Source: Herbidospora sakaeratensis
Lineage (GTDB): Bacteria; Actinomycetota; Actinomycetes; Streptosporangiales; Streptosporangiaceae
Reading direction: 5' to 3'
Length of the DNA: 64,000 nucleotides
Assembly: GCF_001570525.1 (NCBI RefSeq)
Contig: NZ_BBXC01000007.1
Span: 289,085-353,084, forward strand
Position 1 is the first letter of the stretch, and every line of letters starts with the position of its first letter. Positions 26,273 through 34,683 of the stretch are shown piece by piece. The notes beneath the pieces were generated by a model, which did not search any database, was not told the origin of the DNA, and saw only the letters and a program-made list of their open reading frames with translations. The translations under genes and the position numbers were made by a program.

Positions 26273-27611
26273 CGGGCACCTCCTCGGGAGAGACGTCGAG
26301 CAGCGCCGCCAGGCACAGCCGCACCGCCGTGTCCCGCAGCGGGGAGATCGTCAGGTCGGGGCTGGTCGCCGTGCGCACGCTGTGCCGGAGCGCGGCCGTA
26401 CGGGCGGCGAGCACCGACGCCGGGGCGGAGTCGGTCACGGCGGCGGCGAACACGTCCGACAGTTCCTCCACCTCGGCCTTGCCGAGCCCCCGGTAAGTGA
26501 CCTCGTTGAGGCCGATCCGGACGGCGGGCCGCGGCAGGCCGGGCAGGTCCTGGAAGTTCACCCGGATGCCCGCCCGGTAGAGGCGGCCGGCGGCCTCGCG
26601 GGCGGGCAGCCCGGCCGCCTCGGTGTCGAGCCAGAGCTGGTGGCCGGCGGTGAAGCCGCGTTCGGCGGCGACCACGGGCAGCCCCCGGTCGTGCAGCAGG
26701 CCGCCGAAGCGGCGGGTGTTGGCGACCACACGCCCGGCGTACTCGGCGCCGCCGAGGTCGCGGAACTCGGCCAGGGCCAGGCCCAGGCTGAGCACCGCGC
26801 CGAAGTGGTGGCTGCTGATCAGGTAGTCCTGCGCCTGCCTGATCCGGTCGGCCACGTCGTCGCGGTTGGTGCAGAAGACCGCCTTCTGCGGGCCGGGGAA
26901 CGTCTTGTGCGTGGAGCCGCCGAAGCTGTCGGCGCCGCATTCCAGCGGGTTGGCGAAGACGCCGCCGAGGATGAGGCCCATCCAGTGGCTGGCGTCGACG
27001 TGCACGAGCACGCCGGGGTCGGCGGCCCGCGCGGCGGCCACCAGGCGGGCGACGTCCACGGGGAACAGGCAGTTCGACTGGTCGACGTACACCAGGGCGG
27101 GCCGGTGGGCGGCGACCACCCGCGTCACCCCCTCGTAGTCGAGTTCGTGCGGGTTCGGCCCGGCCAGGGTGACGACCCGCTGGCCGAGACGCCCGGCGAT
27201 GCCCTCGGTCGCGTAGTGGCCGCCGTTCTCCTGGGCGATCGTCGCGACGGTCGAGCCCGGCGGGCCGCCGAGCGCGGCCAGGACCAGCAGCATGCCGTTG
27301 AGGCCGCTGAGCGGGCGCACGGTCACGTGCCCGGCGCGGGCCAGTTCGCGCAGCAGCGGGATCGTGACGGACGTCTCGACGTCCGCCGCCGGCGCGCCGC
27401 TGGGGAAGTGCCAGCGGCCGGGGTCGTGGAGTTCGTTGAAGAAGTAGCGGTGATACGTGTCGAGGAGCAGCGGCAGCTTGGCCAGGCCCGACATGGCGTT
27501 CTCGGATGGGACCATCGTCAGCGTCCTACGCGCGGCGTGCTCGTTGTCCACGAGCGTGCGCAGAATGCGCTCGATCGCCGCTTCGGTACGTACAGCGTCA
27601 TCATCAGCCAC
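26253..27611 (-). CDS. Serine hydroxymethyltransferase-like PLP enzyme
   Basis: A 452-aa fold-type I enzyme of the SHMT family. VPSENAMS corresponds to the SHMT SENxxS motif, HVDASHWMGLILGG to the DxAHxxGL motif, and GGSTHKTFPGPQ holds the PLP Lys. Overall similarity appears low, and the extended C-terminus is unlike housekeeping GlyA, which is usually about 420 aa. Divergent relatives act as threonine aldolases, alpha-methylserine synthases or L-threonine transaldolases that build beta-hydroxy amino acids for peptide antibiotics. The start is taken as GTG 27611; no strong ribosome-binding site is visible. It is the first gene of the minus-strand supply operon, divergent from the A-T gene. 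Confidence 0.78.
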   Translation of the reverse strand: MADDDAVRTEAAIERILRTLVDNEHAARRTLTMVPSENAMSGLAKLPLLLDTYHRYFFNELHDPGRWHFPSGAPAADVETSVTIPLLRELARAGHVTVRPLSGLNGMLLVLAALGGPPGSTVATIAQENGGHYATEGIAGRLGQRVVTLAGPNPHELDYEGVTRVVAAHRPALVYVDQSNCLFPVDVARLVAAARAADPGVLVHVDASHWMGLILGGVFANPLECGADSFGGSTHKTFPGPQKAVFCTNRDDVADRIRQAQDYLISSHHFGAVLSLGLALAEFRDLGGAEYAGRVVANTRRFGGLLHDRGLPVVAAERGFTAGHQLWLDTEAAGLPAREAAGRLYRAGIRVNFQDLPGLPRPAVRIGLNEVTYRGLGKAEVEELSDVFAAAVTDSAPASVLAARTAALRHSVRTATSPDLTISPLRDTAVRLCLAALLDVSPEEVPDAAHAA

Positions 27612-27713
27612 GATGGCGAGTCTGGGAGCGGCCGTTATCCCCGCGCCCTCACGCAGGTATCGCCGAGGTCGCGGAGAAACCGCCCGGATACCGGCGGCCC
27701 CGACAGTGACCGC

Positions 27714-29399
27714 ATGGCCGTCATCCACGAGCTCTTCGAGGAGCGGGCGCGCATCGCGCCCGCCGCCGTCGCGCTGGAGTCCGCGTCCGGGCTCATGTCG
27801 TACGCCGATCTCAACGCCGCCGCGAACCGGCTGGCCCGGCACCTGGCCGGGCGGGGCGTGCGCCCGCGTGACGTGGTCGGCGTCTCGATGCCGCGCGGCA
27901 TCGAGACGATCGTCACCATGCTCGCCACCCTCAAGGCGGGCGCCGCCTACCTGCCGCTCGAACCGGGGCTGCCCGCCGACCGGCTCGCGGCGATGACCGA
28001 ACGGGCCCGCCCCAAGCTGATCGTCTCCGCGCCGCCCCCCGAGAGCGAGCTCGCGGGCCTCCCGGCGACCGACCTCGGCCTGCCGGTGGACCCGGACGAC
28101 CTGGTCTACCTCCCGTTCACGTCGGGCTCGACCGGGGTGCCGAAGGGCATCGAGGTGCCCCACCGCGCCGTCCCCGGGTTCTTCGCCGGCACGCCCTGGG
28201 GCGCCCCGCGGGTCGCCCTGCACCACTCGGCGCAGTCGTGGGACGGCCACGTGCTCGACGTCTACCCGGCGCTCCTCACCGGCGGCCGGGTCGTCGTGTG
28301 CCCGCCGGAGGTCACCGACCCGCTCGACGTGGCCCGGCTGGCCCGCGACGCGGGCGTGACCGTCCTGTGGCTGACCGCGACGGCGTTCAACGTCGTCGTC
28401 GACACCGAGCCCGGCCTGCTGGCCGGGGTGCGCTGGCTGCTCACCGGCGGTGAGACGCTCTCGCGCGCGCACGTCGCCCGCGCCCGCGCCGCGTTGCCCG
28501 GCACCCGCCTGGTCAACGGCTACGGCCCGTCGGAGTGCACGGTCTTCGCGACCACCCACGAGATCACCTCGGCCGACGGGGAGATCCCGATCGGCCGGCC
28601 GGTCGGCGACCGGCGGGTCAGCCTGTCGGAGGAGGGGGAGATCCACGTCGGCGGCCCGGCCGTGGCGCGCGGCTACCTCGGCGACCCCCGGCTCACCGCC
28701 GACCGGTTCACGCCCGACCCCGACGGCCCGCCCGGCGCCCGCCGCTACCGCACCGGCGACCTGGGCCGCCGCGAACCCGACGGGAGCTACGCCTTCCTCG
28801 GCCGCGCCGACGACCAGGTCAAGATCCGCGGGTTCCGCGTCGAGCTCGGCGAGGTCGAGACCGCGCTGCGCGAGGTCGCCGGGGTCCGCGACGCGGCCGT
28901 CGCCGTGCGCGGCGCGGCGGCGCTGGGCGCGGCCACGCTCGTCGGCTACGTCGTCGGCGGCCCCGCCCCGGCCGCGATCCTGGCCACGCTGCGCGCCCGC
29001 CTGCTGCCCGCGATGGTGCCCTCGGCGATCGTGCCGCTCGACCGGCTGCCGCTGACCCGGACGGGCAAGGTCGACCGCGCCGCCCTGCCCGCGCCGGCCC
29101 GGACCGCCGACGCGCCGGTCACCGACGTGGAGCGGCTGATCGCCGGGATCTGGCGCGAGGTGTTCGGCGTCGCCGACGTCGGCCGCTCGGACGACTTCTT
29201 CGGCCTCGGCGGCCACTCGCTGACCGCGACGCGGACGATCTCCCGCATCCGCCGCCACCTCGACGTCGACCTCCCGATCAGGGCCCTCTACGAGACGCCC
29301 CGGCTGGCCGACCTGGCGGTCGCCGTCGAACGCGCCAGGAGCGCGCCGCCGCCGGCCCCGCTGCCCCCCATCGTCTCCCGGCGCTCCGGCCGGGCCTGA
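27714..29399 (+). CDS. Free-standing NRPS adenylation-thiolation didomain, valine-like code
   Basis: A 561-aa A-T protein. The adenylation core has LPFTSGSTGVPKG near 140, NGYGPSECTVF near 265, YRTGDLG near 345 and the catalytic Lys in LTRTGKVDR near 450. The T domain has DDFFGLGGHSLTAT near 500. By eye the binding pocket reads DGLWLGGVFK, close to published valine codes of the DALWxGGTFK type, with Ala236 changed to Gly. There is no condensation domain. Such didomains usually load one amino acid for tailoring on the carrier, for example by the CmlA-type hydroxylase at 34677-36263, before hand-over. Branched-chain aminotransferase and SnoaL-like genes follow directly. Confidence 0.88.
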   Translation: MAVIHELFEERARIAPAAVALESASGLMSYADLNAAANRLARHLAGRGVRPRDVVGVSMPRGIETIVTMLATLKAGAAYLPLEPGLPADRLAAMTERARPKLIVSAPPPESELAGLPATDLGLPVDPDDLVYLPFTSGSTGVPKGIEVPHRAVPGFFAGTPWGAPRVALHHSAQSWDGHVLDVYPALLTGGRVVVCPPEVTDPLDVARLARDAGVTVLWLTATAFNVVVDTEPGLLAGVRWLLTGGETLSRAHVARARAALPGTRLVNGYGPSECTVFATTHEITSADGEIPIGRPVGDRRVSLSEEGEIHVGGPAVARGYLGDPRLTADRFTPDPDGPPGARRYRTGDLGRREPDGSYAFLGRADDQVKIRGFRVELGEVETALREVAGVRDAAVAVRGAAALGAATLVGYVVGGPAPAAILATLRARLLPAMVPSAIVPLDRLPLTRTGKVDRAALPAPARTADAPVTDVERLIAGIWREVFGVADVGRSDDFFGLGGHSLTATRTISRIRRHLDVDLPIRALYETPRLADLAVAVERARSAPPPAPLPPIVSRRSGRA

Positions 29400-29417
29400 C
29401 CCCCGAAGGCGGTCATC

Positions 29418-29786
29418 ATGAGCACCACCATCCGCGACGACGTCGCGCTCGTCCGCGCCTACTACGACCGGGTCGACTCCGACGACGTCGACGGCCTGCT
29501 GGCCCTGTTCGCCGACGACGCGGTCTACGAACGCCCCGGCTACGTGCCGCTGAACGGGCGGGCCGCGCTCAAGCGCTTCTACCAGGACCAGCGCATCATC
29601 GAGCACGGCCGGCACACCCTCGACGAGGTGATCGCCGGCCCCGACAGGATCGCGGTCAGCGGCGCGTTCGCGGGCCGCCTCAAGGACGGCAGGAACGTCG
29701 ACCTGCGCTTCGCCGACTTCTTCACCTTCGCCCCGTCGGGGCGGTTCGCCCGGCGGACGACCTTCTTCTACACGCCCCTGGTCTGA
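29418..29786 (+). CDS. SnoaL-like/NTF2-fold protein
   Basis: A 122-aa protein of the ketosteroid-isomerase-like NTF2 superfamily: VRAYYDRVDSDDVDGLLALFADDAVYERPG at the N-terminus and the paired strands DLRFADFFTFAP and RRTTFFYTPLV at the C-terminus. Members catalyse cyclisation, isomerisation or hydroxylation, or only bind small molecules. It lies 18 bp after the A-T gene and 11 bp before the aminotransferase gene, so it shares their operon and probably acts on the same building block. The exact reaction is unknown. Confidence 0.78.
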   Translation: MSTTIRDDVALVRAYYDRVDSDDVDGLLALFADDAVYERPGYVPLNGRAALKRFYQDQRIIEHGRHTLDEVIAGPDRIAVSGAFAGRLKDGRNVDLRFADFFTFAPSGRFARRTTFFYTPLV

Positions 29787-29797
29787 GGAGGACCACC

Positions 29798-30892
29798 ATG
29801 ACCATGCTCACCGGGGCGCCCTTCCGGATCGAACCGGCCGCCGCGCCCACCCCGGCCGCGCGGCGGCGCGAGCTCGTCGCCGACCCGGGGTTCGGCCGGG
29901 TCTTCACCGACCACCTCGTCTCGCTGCGGTGGTCGCCGCGGGACGGCTGGCACGACGGGGCGCTGACGCCGTACCGGCCGATCAGCCTCGACCCCGCGAC
30001 GGTCGGCCTGCACTACGGGCAGGTCGTGTTCGAGGGGCTCAACGCCCACCGCGGGGAGGACGGCGGCGTCGCCGTCTTCCGGCCGCACGCCCACGCGGCC
30101 CGGTTCCGGCGCTCGGCTCGGCGGCTGGCGATGCCCGAGCTGCCCGACGACCTGTTCGTCGCCGCCGTGGACACGCTGGTGCGGCACGACCGCGACTGGG
30201 TCGGCGAGGCGCCCGGAAGCTGCCTCTACCTGCGGCCGCTGATGTTCGCCTCGGAGGCGACGCTGGCGCTGCGGCCCGCCCTGGAGTACCGCTTCCTGCT
30301 CATGGCCTTCGCCAGCGGCGGCTACTTCGCCTCCGGGTTCGGCGCGGTCACGGTCTGGGTGAGCGAGACCTTCACCCGGGCCGCGCCCGGCGGCACCGGC
30401 TCGGTCAAGTGCGCGGGCAACTACGGCGGCGCGCTGCTCGCCCAGGCGGAGGCCGCCGGGCAGGGGTGCGACCAGGTGGTCTGGCTCGACCCGGTCGAGC
30501 GCCGCCAGGTCGAGGAACTGGGCGGCATGAACCTCTTCTTCGTGTACGACGACCGCCTGGTCACCCCGCCGCTGACCTCGACCGTGCTCCCCGGCGTCAC
30601 CCGCGAGTGCCTGCTCGACCTCGCCCCGCGGCTCGGCCTCCCGGTCGAGGAGGCCCCGATCACGGTCGACCGGTGGCGGCGCGACTGCGCCTCCGGCGCG
30701 CTCACCGAGGTGTTCGCCTGCGGCACCGCCGCGCGGGTGACCCCGGTCGGGACCGTGCGCTCCGCCGGGGGAGAGTGGCGGATCGGCGACGGCACGCCCG
30801 GCCCGGTGACCACCCGGCTGGCCCGGCACCTGTCGGCCGTGCAGCGCGGCGCGGTGCCCGGCCCCCCGGGCTGGCGGTACGAGATCGGCTAG
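29798..30892 (+). CDS. Branched-chain amino acid aminotransferase (IlvE family)
   Basis: A 364-aa fold-type IV PLP aminotransferase of normal length. The PLP Lys lies in GTGSVKCAGNYGGALLAQAEA (family GGxxxKxGGNY), and EELGGMNLFFVYDD matches the substrate-strand region of IlvE. The ATG follows GAGGAG. The enzyme would interconvert a branched-chain 2-oxo acid and the amino acid, in agreement with the valine-like code of the A-T protein two genes upstream. Its stop and the stop of the converging MFS gene share the bases CTAG. Confidence 0.88.
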   Translation: MTMLTGAPFRIEPAAAPTPAARRRELVADPGFGRVFTDHLVSLRWSPRDGWHDGALTPYRPISLDPATVGLHYGQVVFEGLNAHRGEDGGVAVFRPHAHAARFRRSARRLAMPELPDDLFVAAVDTLVRHDRDWVGEAPGSCLYLRPLMFASEATLALRPALEYRFLLMAFASGGYFASGFGAVTVWVSETFTRAAPGGTGSVKCAGNYGGALLAQAEAAGQGCDQVVWLDPVERRQVEELGGMNLFFVYDDRLVTPPLTSTVLPGVTRECLLDLAPRLGLPVEEAPITVDRWRRDCASGALTEVFACGTAARVTPVGTVRSAGGEWRIGDGTPGPVTTRLARHLSAVQRGAVPGPPGWRYEIG

Positions 30893-32094
30893 AGCCGCAG
30901 CCGCCGCACCCCCGGAACGGCCAGCGCGGCGGCCACGGCCCCGACGATCAGCACCCCGCAGAACGCGACGGTGGGCCCGAGTCCGAACACCACGGACACG
31001 GGCCCGGCCAGCGCCTGCCCGACCGGGATCGCCACGAACGAGCCGAGCGCGTCGTAGGCGTACACGCGCGAGAGCACCTCCTGCGGCACGTTGCGCTGCA
31101 CCGAGGTGTCCCACAACACGCCGAAGACCTCCATCGCCGCCCCGGCCAGCGCCGACAGCGCGACCAGCGGCGCCAGCGCGGGCGCCAGCCCCAGCACGAA
31201 CAGGACGGGCGCGGTCGCCAGCATCGCCGCCATCGCCGTCAGCAGCGGCCGGTCGGCCCGCAGCCGCAGCGCCGCGAGCCCGCCGAGCAGGAAGCCGGCC
31301 GCCTGCGCGCCGACCACCAGCCCCCACCCGGCCCGGCCGACGGACGTGTCGGCGACCACCGGGCCCAGCGTCGCGAACGCGGCCGCGAAGGCGGCGTTGA
31401 TGACGCAGAACGCGGCGACCACGACCCACAACCAGGTGCGGGCGGCGAACTCGCGCCACCCCGTCCGCAGGTCGGCGGCGAACCCGGCGCCCTCCTCCCC
31501 GCCCTCGGGGACGGCGCGGCCGACCCGCATCAGCGTGAAGATCCCCGCGGCGAAGGCGAAGGCGGCGGCGTCGATGGCCAGCCCCCAGCCGGGCCCCAGC
31601 GCCGCGACGGCGAAGCCGCCCAGGCTGGCGCCGCCGACGGCCGCCGCGTTGGTGCCGATCCGCAGCAGGGTGTTGCCCCGCTGCAGCAGCGTCGGCGGCA
31701 GCGTCTGCGGGATGATCCCCGACGCGGCCGGCAACACGAACGCCGCCGCCGCGCCGTTGACCGCCTCCAGCCCGATCAGCGCGGGCACGCTCGCGTTGCC
31801 CGTCAGCACCACCGTCGCCGCCACGGCCTGCGTGGCCGCGCTGACGAGGTTGGCCGCGACGAGCACCGCGTTGCGCGGCAGCCGGTCGGCCCACACCCCG
31901 CCGACCAGCACGAACACGCCGAGCGCCAGGCTGCGGGCGGCCAGCACGAGGCCGACGTCGCCCGCCGAGCCCGTCAGGTCGAGAACGGCGAACGCCACCG
32001 CCACGGGGGCCACCGCGTTGCCGAGGAAGGCGACGAAGCGGCCCGCGAACAGCAGCGTGAACGCGTGGTGCCGGAAGGGCGCCCAGCCGGTCAT
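30889..32094 (-). CDS. MFS exporter
   Basis: A 401-aa major facilitator with about 12 transmembrane helices, of the EntS/MefA-like drug and siderophore exporter group. It starts FRHHAFTLLFAGRFVAFLGNAV and has the loop 2-3 motif GGVWADRLPRN. It is the last gene of the long minus-strand NRPS operon, its ATG overlapping the methyltransferase stop by 4 bp. Export of the peptide, and self-protection, is the natural role. Confidence 0.88.
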   Translation of the reverse strand: MTGWAPFRHHAFTLLFAGRFVAFLGNAVAPVAVAFAVLDLTGSAGDVGLVLAARSLALGVFVLVGGVWADRLPRNAVLVAANLVSAATQAVAATVVLTGNASVPALIGLEAVNGAAAAFVLPAASGIIPQTLPPTLLQRGNTLLRIGTNAAAVGGASLGGFAVAALGPGWGLAIDAAAFAFAAGIFTLMRVGRAVPEGGEEGAGFAADLRTGWREFAARTWLWVVVAAFCVINAAFAAAFATLGPVVADTSVGRAGWGLVVGAQAAGFLLGGLAALRLRADRPLLTAMAAMLATAPVLFVLGLAPALAPLVALSALAGAAMEVFGVLWDTSVQRNVPQEVLSRVYAYDALGSFVAIPVGQALAGPVSVVFGLGPTVAFCGVLIVGAVAAALAVPGVRRLRL

Positions 32095-32879
32095 CCGGCG
32101 GCGCGGACGGCGACGAACAGGGCCTTGTCGGCGGCGTGCTCGTCGAGCTCGTCGAACAGGGAGCCGTCGACGAACCCGTACACCCGGGCGACCGTCAGGC
32201 CGGCCTTCTCCAGCAGGGCGCGCACGTCGGCCGCCGGATGGTGGCGCTGGTGGTGGCTGGAGTCGGCCCGGCGCCAGTGGTCGCCGTCGTGGCTGAAGGT
32301 GGCGAAGTCGAGCGTCAGGCGCTCGCCCGGGGCGTGGTCGGGGCGGGCGGTGCCGGTCAGCACGACGTACTCGGTGTCGGTGTCCATGATCACGGTGGTG
32401 GTGGCGCCGACGCCCCGGTAGGCGTGCAGGGTGTTGAGGTCGAAGACCAGCACGCCCCCCGGCGCGAGCAGCCCCGCCAGGCCGGTGAGCGCGCGGTCGA
32501 GGTCGGCCGGGTCGAGCAGGTAGTTGAGGGCGTCGTCGAGACAGGTGACGACGTCGAAGCGGCCCAGGCCGGGCGGCGGATCGAGCAGGTCGCCGACCTG
32601 GAACGCGACGCCGGGGCCGCGGGAGAGCGCCGCCGCGATCATCGACGGGCTGAGGTCGAAGCCGGCCACCTTGTAGCCGAGGTCGCGCAGCGCCAGCGTG
32701 GTCTTGCCGGTGCCGCAGGCGGCGTCCATGAGCCGGACGCCGGGCGGGCCCGCCTCCCGGATCACGCCGTCGAGCAGTTTGGCCCAGTTCCCGGTGTTGT
32801 TGCCGGCCTTCATGGTGTCGTAGACGGGCGCGAGCGACTCGTACGCGGCCAGTGCCGCCTCGGCGGAACGGGTGGTCAT
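32091..32879 (-). CDS. SAM-dependent class I methyltransferase
   Basis: A 262-aa methyltransferase. After YESLAPVYDTM (a frequent N-terminal signature) comes motif I VRLMDAACGTGKTTLALRDLG near residue 50, then the acidic loop VAGFDLSPSMI and FDVVTCLDDALNYLL. It overlaps the genes on both sides by 4 bp, so it is a tailoring enzyme of the NRPS pathway. O-, N- or C-methylation cannot be told from the sequence. It is unlikely to be the missing hydroxymalonyl O-methyltransferase, since it lies in a separate operon 27 kb away. Confidence 0.85.
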   Translation of the reverse strand: MTTRSAEAALAAYESLAPVYDTMKAGNNTGNWAKLLDGVIREAGPPGVRLMDAACGTGKTTLALRDLGYKVAGFDLSPSMIAAALSRGPGVAFQVGDLLDPPPGLGRFDVVTCLDDALNYLLDPADLDRALTGLAGLLAPGGVLVFDLNTLHAYRGVGATTTVIMDTDTEYVVLTGTARPDHAPGERLTLDFATFSHDGDHWRRADSSHHQRHHPAADVRALLEKAGLTVARVYGFVDGSLFDELDEHAADKALFVAVRAAG

Positions 32880-33784
32880 GACGGGGCTCCGATCGTGATG
32901 GGGTCGTGGACCACCCGGCCGAGCCAGGAGGTCATGCCGTCGAGATAGCCTGCCGCCAGGTCGCCCCGGGAGTCACGCAGGCGGTGGCCCGCGCCGGGGA
33001 CGACCTGAAGGGTGAAGTCGGCGCCGCCCCCGTCGGCGAGGGCGGCGGCGGTGATCGCGGCGCAGCGCGCGGCGGGCATGTGCGGGTCGAGCGCGCCCCA
33101 GATCGCCAGCAGCGGGCAGCGCAGCGCCGCCAGGTGGGGCAGCACGTCGAAGTGCCAGATGGGCCGGATGAAGTCGAGCTCCTCCGCCGTCGTGGCGACG
33201 TGCGGGTACCAGGGCAGCAGGGCCAGCTCCGGCGGTTCGCCGGCCAGGATGCGGGCTCCGGGCACTCCGTCGGCCAGCAGGGCGGTGCGTTCGGCGAGCA
33301 GGCCGAGCGCCGCGCCGACCTCGTCCTCGGTGCGGCCGGCCGCGCGCAGTTCGCCGCCGATCTGGTGGGCGGCCTGCTCGTACGGCGTGATCGGCGAGGC
33401 CGACACCAGGATCGCGAAGGCGATCTCATCGGGCGCCGCCGAAGCGGCCATCGGGCCGATCCAGCCGCCCTGGCTGATGCCCCACAGGCCCACCCGCCGC
33501 GCGTCGACGCGGGGGTGGGCGGCCAGGAACCGGCAGGCGGCGACCGTCTCGGCGGCCCGGTCGTCGAACGTCTGGGTCTCCCAGTGGCCCGGCTTGTCGG
33601 AGGACAGGACGGCGTATCCCGCCGCGGCGAAGTGCCCGATGATCGGGCGCAGGGTGCCCTCGGCCCCGAAGCGGTCGACCGCGCCCGACCCGTGCACGAT
33701 CACCACGCCCGGATGGGGTCCCGGCGTCTCCGGCCACGCGATCAGGCCCGTGAGGCCGTCGAACACGATCTCCTCGGCGGTCAT
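32876..33784 (-). CDS. Alpha/beta-hydrolase of the dienelactone-hydrolase/acyl-esterase type
   Basis: A 302-aa alpha/beta-hydrolase. The oxyanion-hole region is VIVHGSGAVDRFG, the nucleophile is the Ser of LWGISQGGWIGPMAA near residue 120, the acid is in IWGALDPHMP, and the His is in VPGAGHRLRDSRGD. There is no signal peptide. It is coupled to its neighbours by 4-bp overlaps in the NRPS operon. As the NRPS has no integrated thioesterase, this enzyme is one candidate for peptide release or ester hydrolysis, along with the type II thioesterase at 52890-53666. Confidence 0.82.
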   Translation of the reverse strand: MTAEEIVFDGLTGLIAWPETPGPHPGVVIVHGSGAVDRFGAEGTLRPIIGHFAAAGYAVLSSDKPGHWETQTFDDRAAETVAACRFLAAHPRVDARRVGLWGISQGGWIGPMAASAAPDEIAFAILVSASPITPYEQAAHQIGGELRAAGRTEDEVGAALGLLAERTALLADGVPGARILAGEPPELALLPWYPHVATTAEELDFIRPIWHFDVLPHLAALRCPLLAIWGALDPHMPAARCAAITAAALADGGGADFTLQVVPGAGHRLRDSRGDLAAGYLDGMTSWLGRVVHDPITIGAPS

Positions 33785-34683
33785 GACAGGACCTCCTTCA
33801 GCAGTTCCGGCGTGACGTCCTCCAGCAGCCCCTCGGCGACCAGGAACTCGGCCAGGGCGGCCGGGCTCCAGCAGACGTCCGGGCGGCCGAAGTCGGCGGG
33901 CGTGCGGCGGGCGGCGGCGCGGGCGGCGGCCCGCCGGTCCGGGCCGGGCTCGACCTGGTGCACGCCGGTGTAGTCGGGCGACAACGAGGCCAGGCCCGCC
34001 GTGTTGAACTCGTCGACGAGCGCCCGCACCCGGCGCTCGCTCAGCAGCAGGCGGCGGGCGACCGAGCCCGCGTTCCAGCCCTGCGAGCTGGACAACACCG
34101 CGGCGGCCCGGCGGCGGGTGATCTCCGACCCGGACGGGTCGATCAGCCGCCACAACTCGCCGGTCTCGCGCTCGGTGAGCGGCCGCAGGCGGGGTTCGGC
34201 GGGCCCGCGCGCCGGGATCGGCACGGTGGCCCGCCCGGCCACGGTGATCAGCCGCGCCTGCCAGAGGGCCAGCGCCGGGTGCCACTCGACCTGGACGGGC
34301 GGGGCGCCCCGGTCGAACCGGGCCAGGTCGAGGTCGAGCAGCGCCGTGTACGCCGCCGGCGGCAGACCGGCGTCCATCAGGACGGCGTGGCCGGTCTGCG
34401 CGTCCTCGAACTTGAGCCTGTGCGGGCGGCCCCAGCGCGCCGGGTCGGCCCGCAGGGCGAGCAGGTCGGCGGTCAGGGCGGCCAGGTCTCCGGGGGTGAG
34501 CCGGTCGAGGAAGGGGGCGAGCAGGGTGTTGACGACGATGAGGAAGGCCGAGGTCGGCGGCGGGCCGCCGTAGGAATGGCCCTCGGTGGTGACGGTCAGG
34601 CCGTGCGCGGCGAACCGCGCCTCGACCCGCGCCACCTCGGCCTCGGTGGGGCCGGTGTCGAGGAGGAGCCGGACGTCTACCAC
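33781..34683 (-). CDS. Protein with C-terminal IS630-transposase-like helix-turn-helix and unknown N-terminal domain
   Basis: A 300-aa protein starting at GTG 34683 (AAGGAA before it), 7 bp inside the end of the CmlA-like gene. Residues 1-165 match nothing recognised. From about 185 it has a two-part HTH (ITRRRAAAVLSSSQGWNAGSVARRLLLSERRVRALVDEF) followed by FGRPDVCWSPAALAEFLVAEGL, the arrangement found in the DNA-binding half of IS630-type transposases. The DDE catalytic half is absent. Its position inside a tightly coupled biosynthetic operon suggests a domesticated DNA-binding protein rather than a mobile element. A regulatory or structural role is conjecture. Confidence 0.6.
   Translation of the reverse strand: MVDVRLLLDTGPTEAEVARVEARFAAHGLTVTTEGHSYGGPPPTSAFLIVVNTLLAPFLDRLTPGDLAALTADLLALRADPARWGRPHRLKFEDAQTGHAVLMDAGLPPAAYTALLDLDLARFDRGAPPVQVEWHPALALWQARLITVAGRATVPIPARGPAEPRLRPLTERETGELWRLIDPSGSEITRRRAAAVLSSSQGWNAGSVARRLLLSERRVRALVDEFNTAGLASLSPDYTGVHQVEPGPDRRAAARAAARRTPADFGRPDVCWSPAALAEFLVAEGLLEDVTPELLKEVLS

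Noticed and set aside
27656-27692. GGTATC/GATACC inverted repeat between the SHMT-like and A-T genes
   Set aside because: Only 6-bp arms with a 25-bp spacer, expected by chance in this composition.
32091-32879. Methyltransferase as the missing FkbG of the extender pathway
   Set aside because: It is coupled within the NRPS operon and lacks any link to the PKS operon 27 kb away.
33781-34683. Intact IS630 insertion sequence
   Set aside because: No DDE domain, no terminal inverted repeats seen, and gene overlaps show it is part of the operon.
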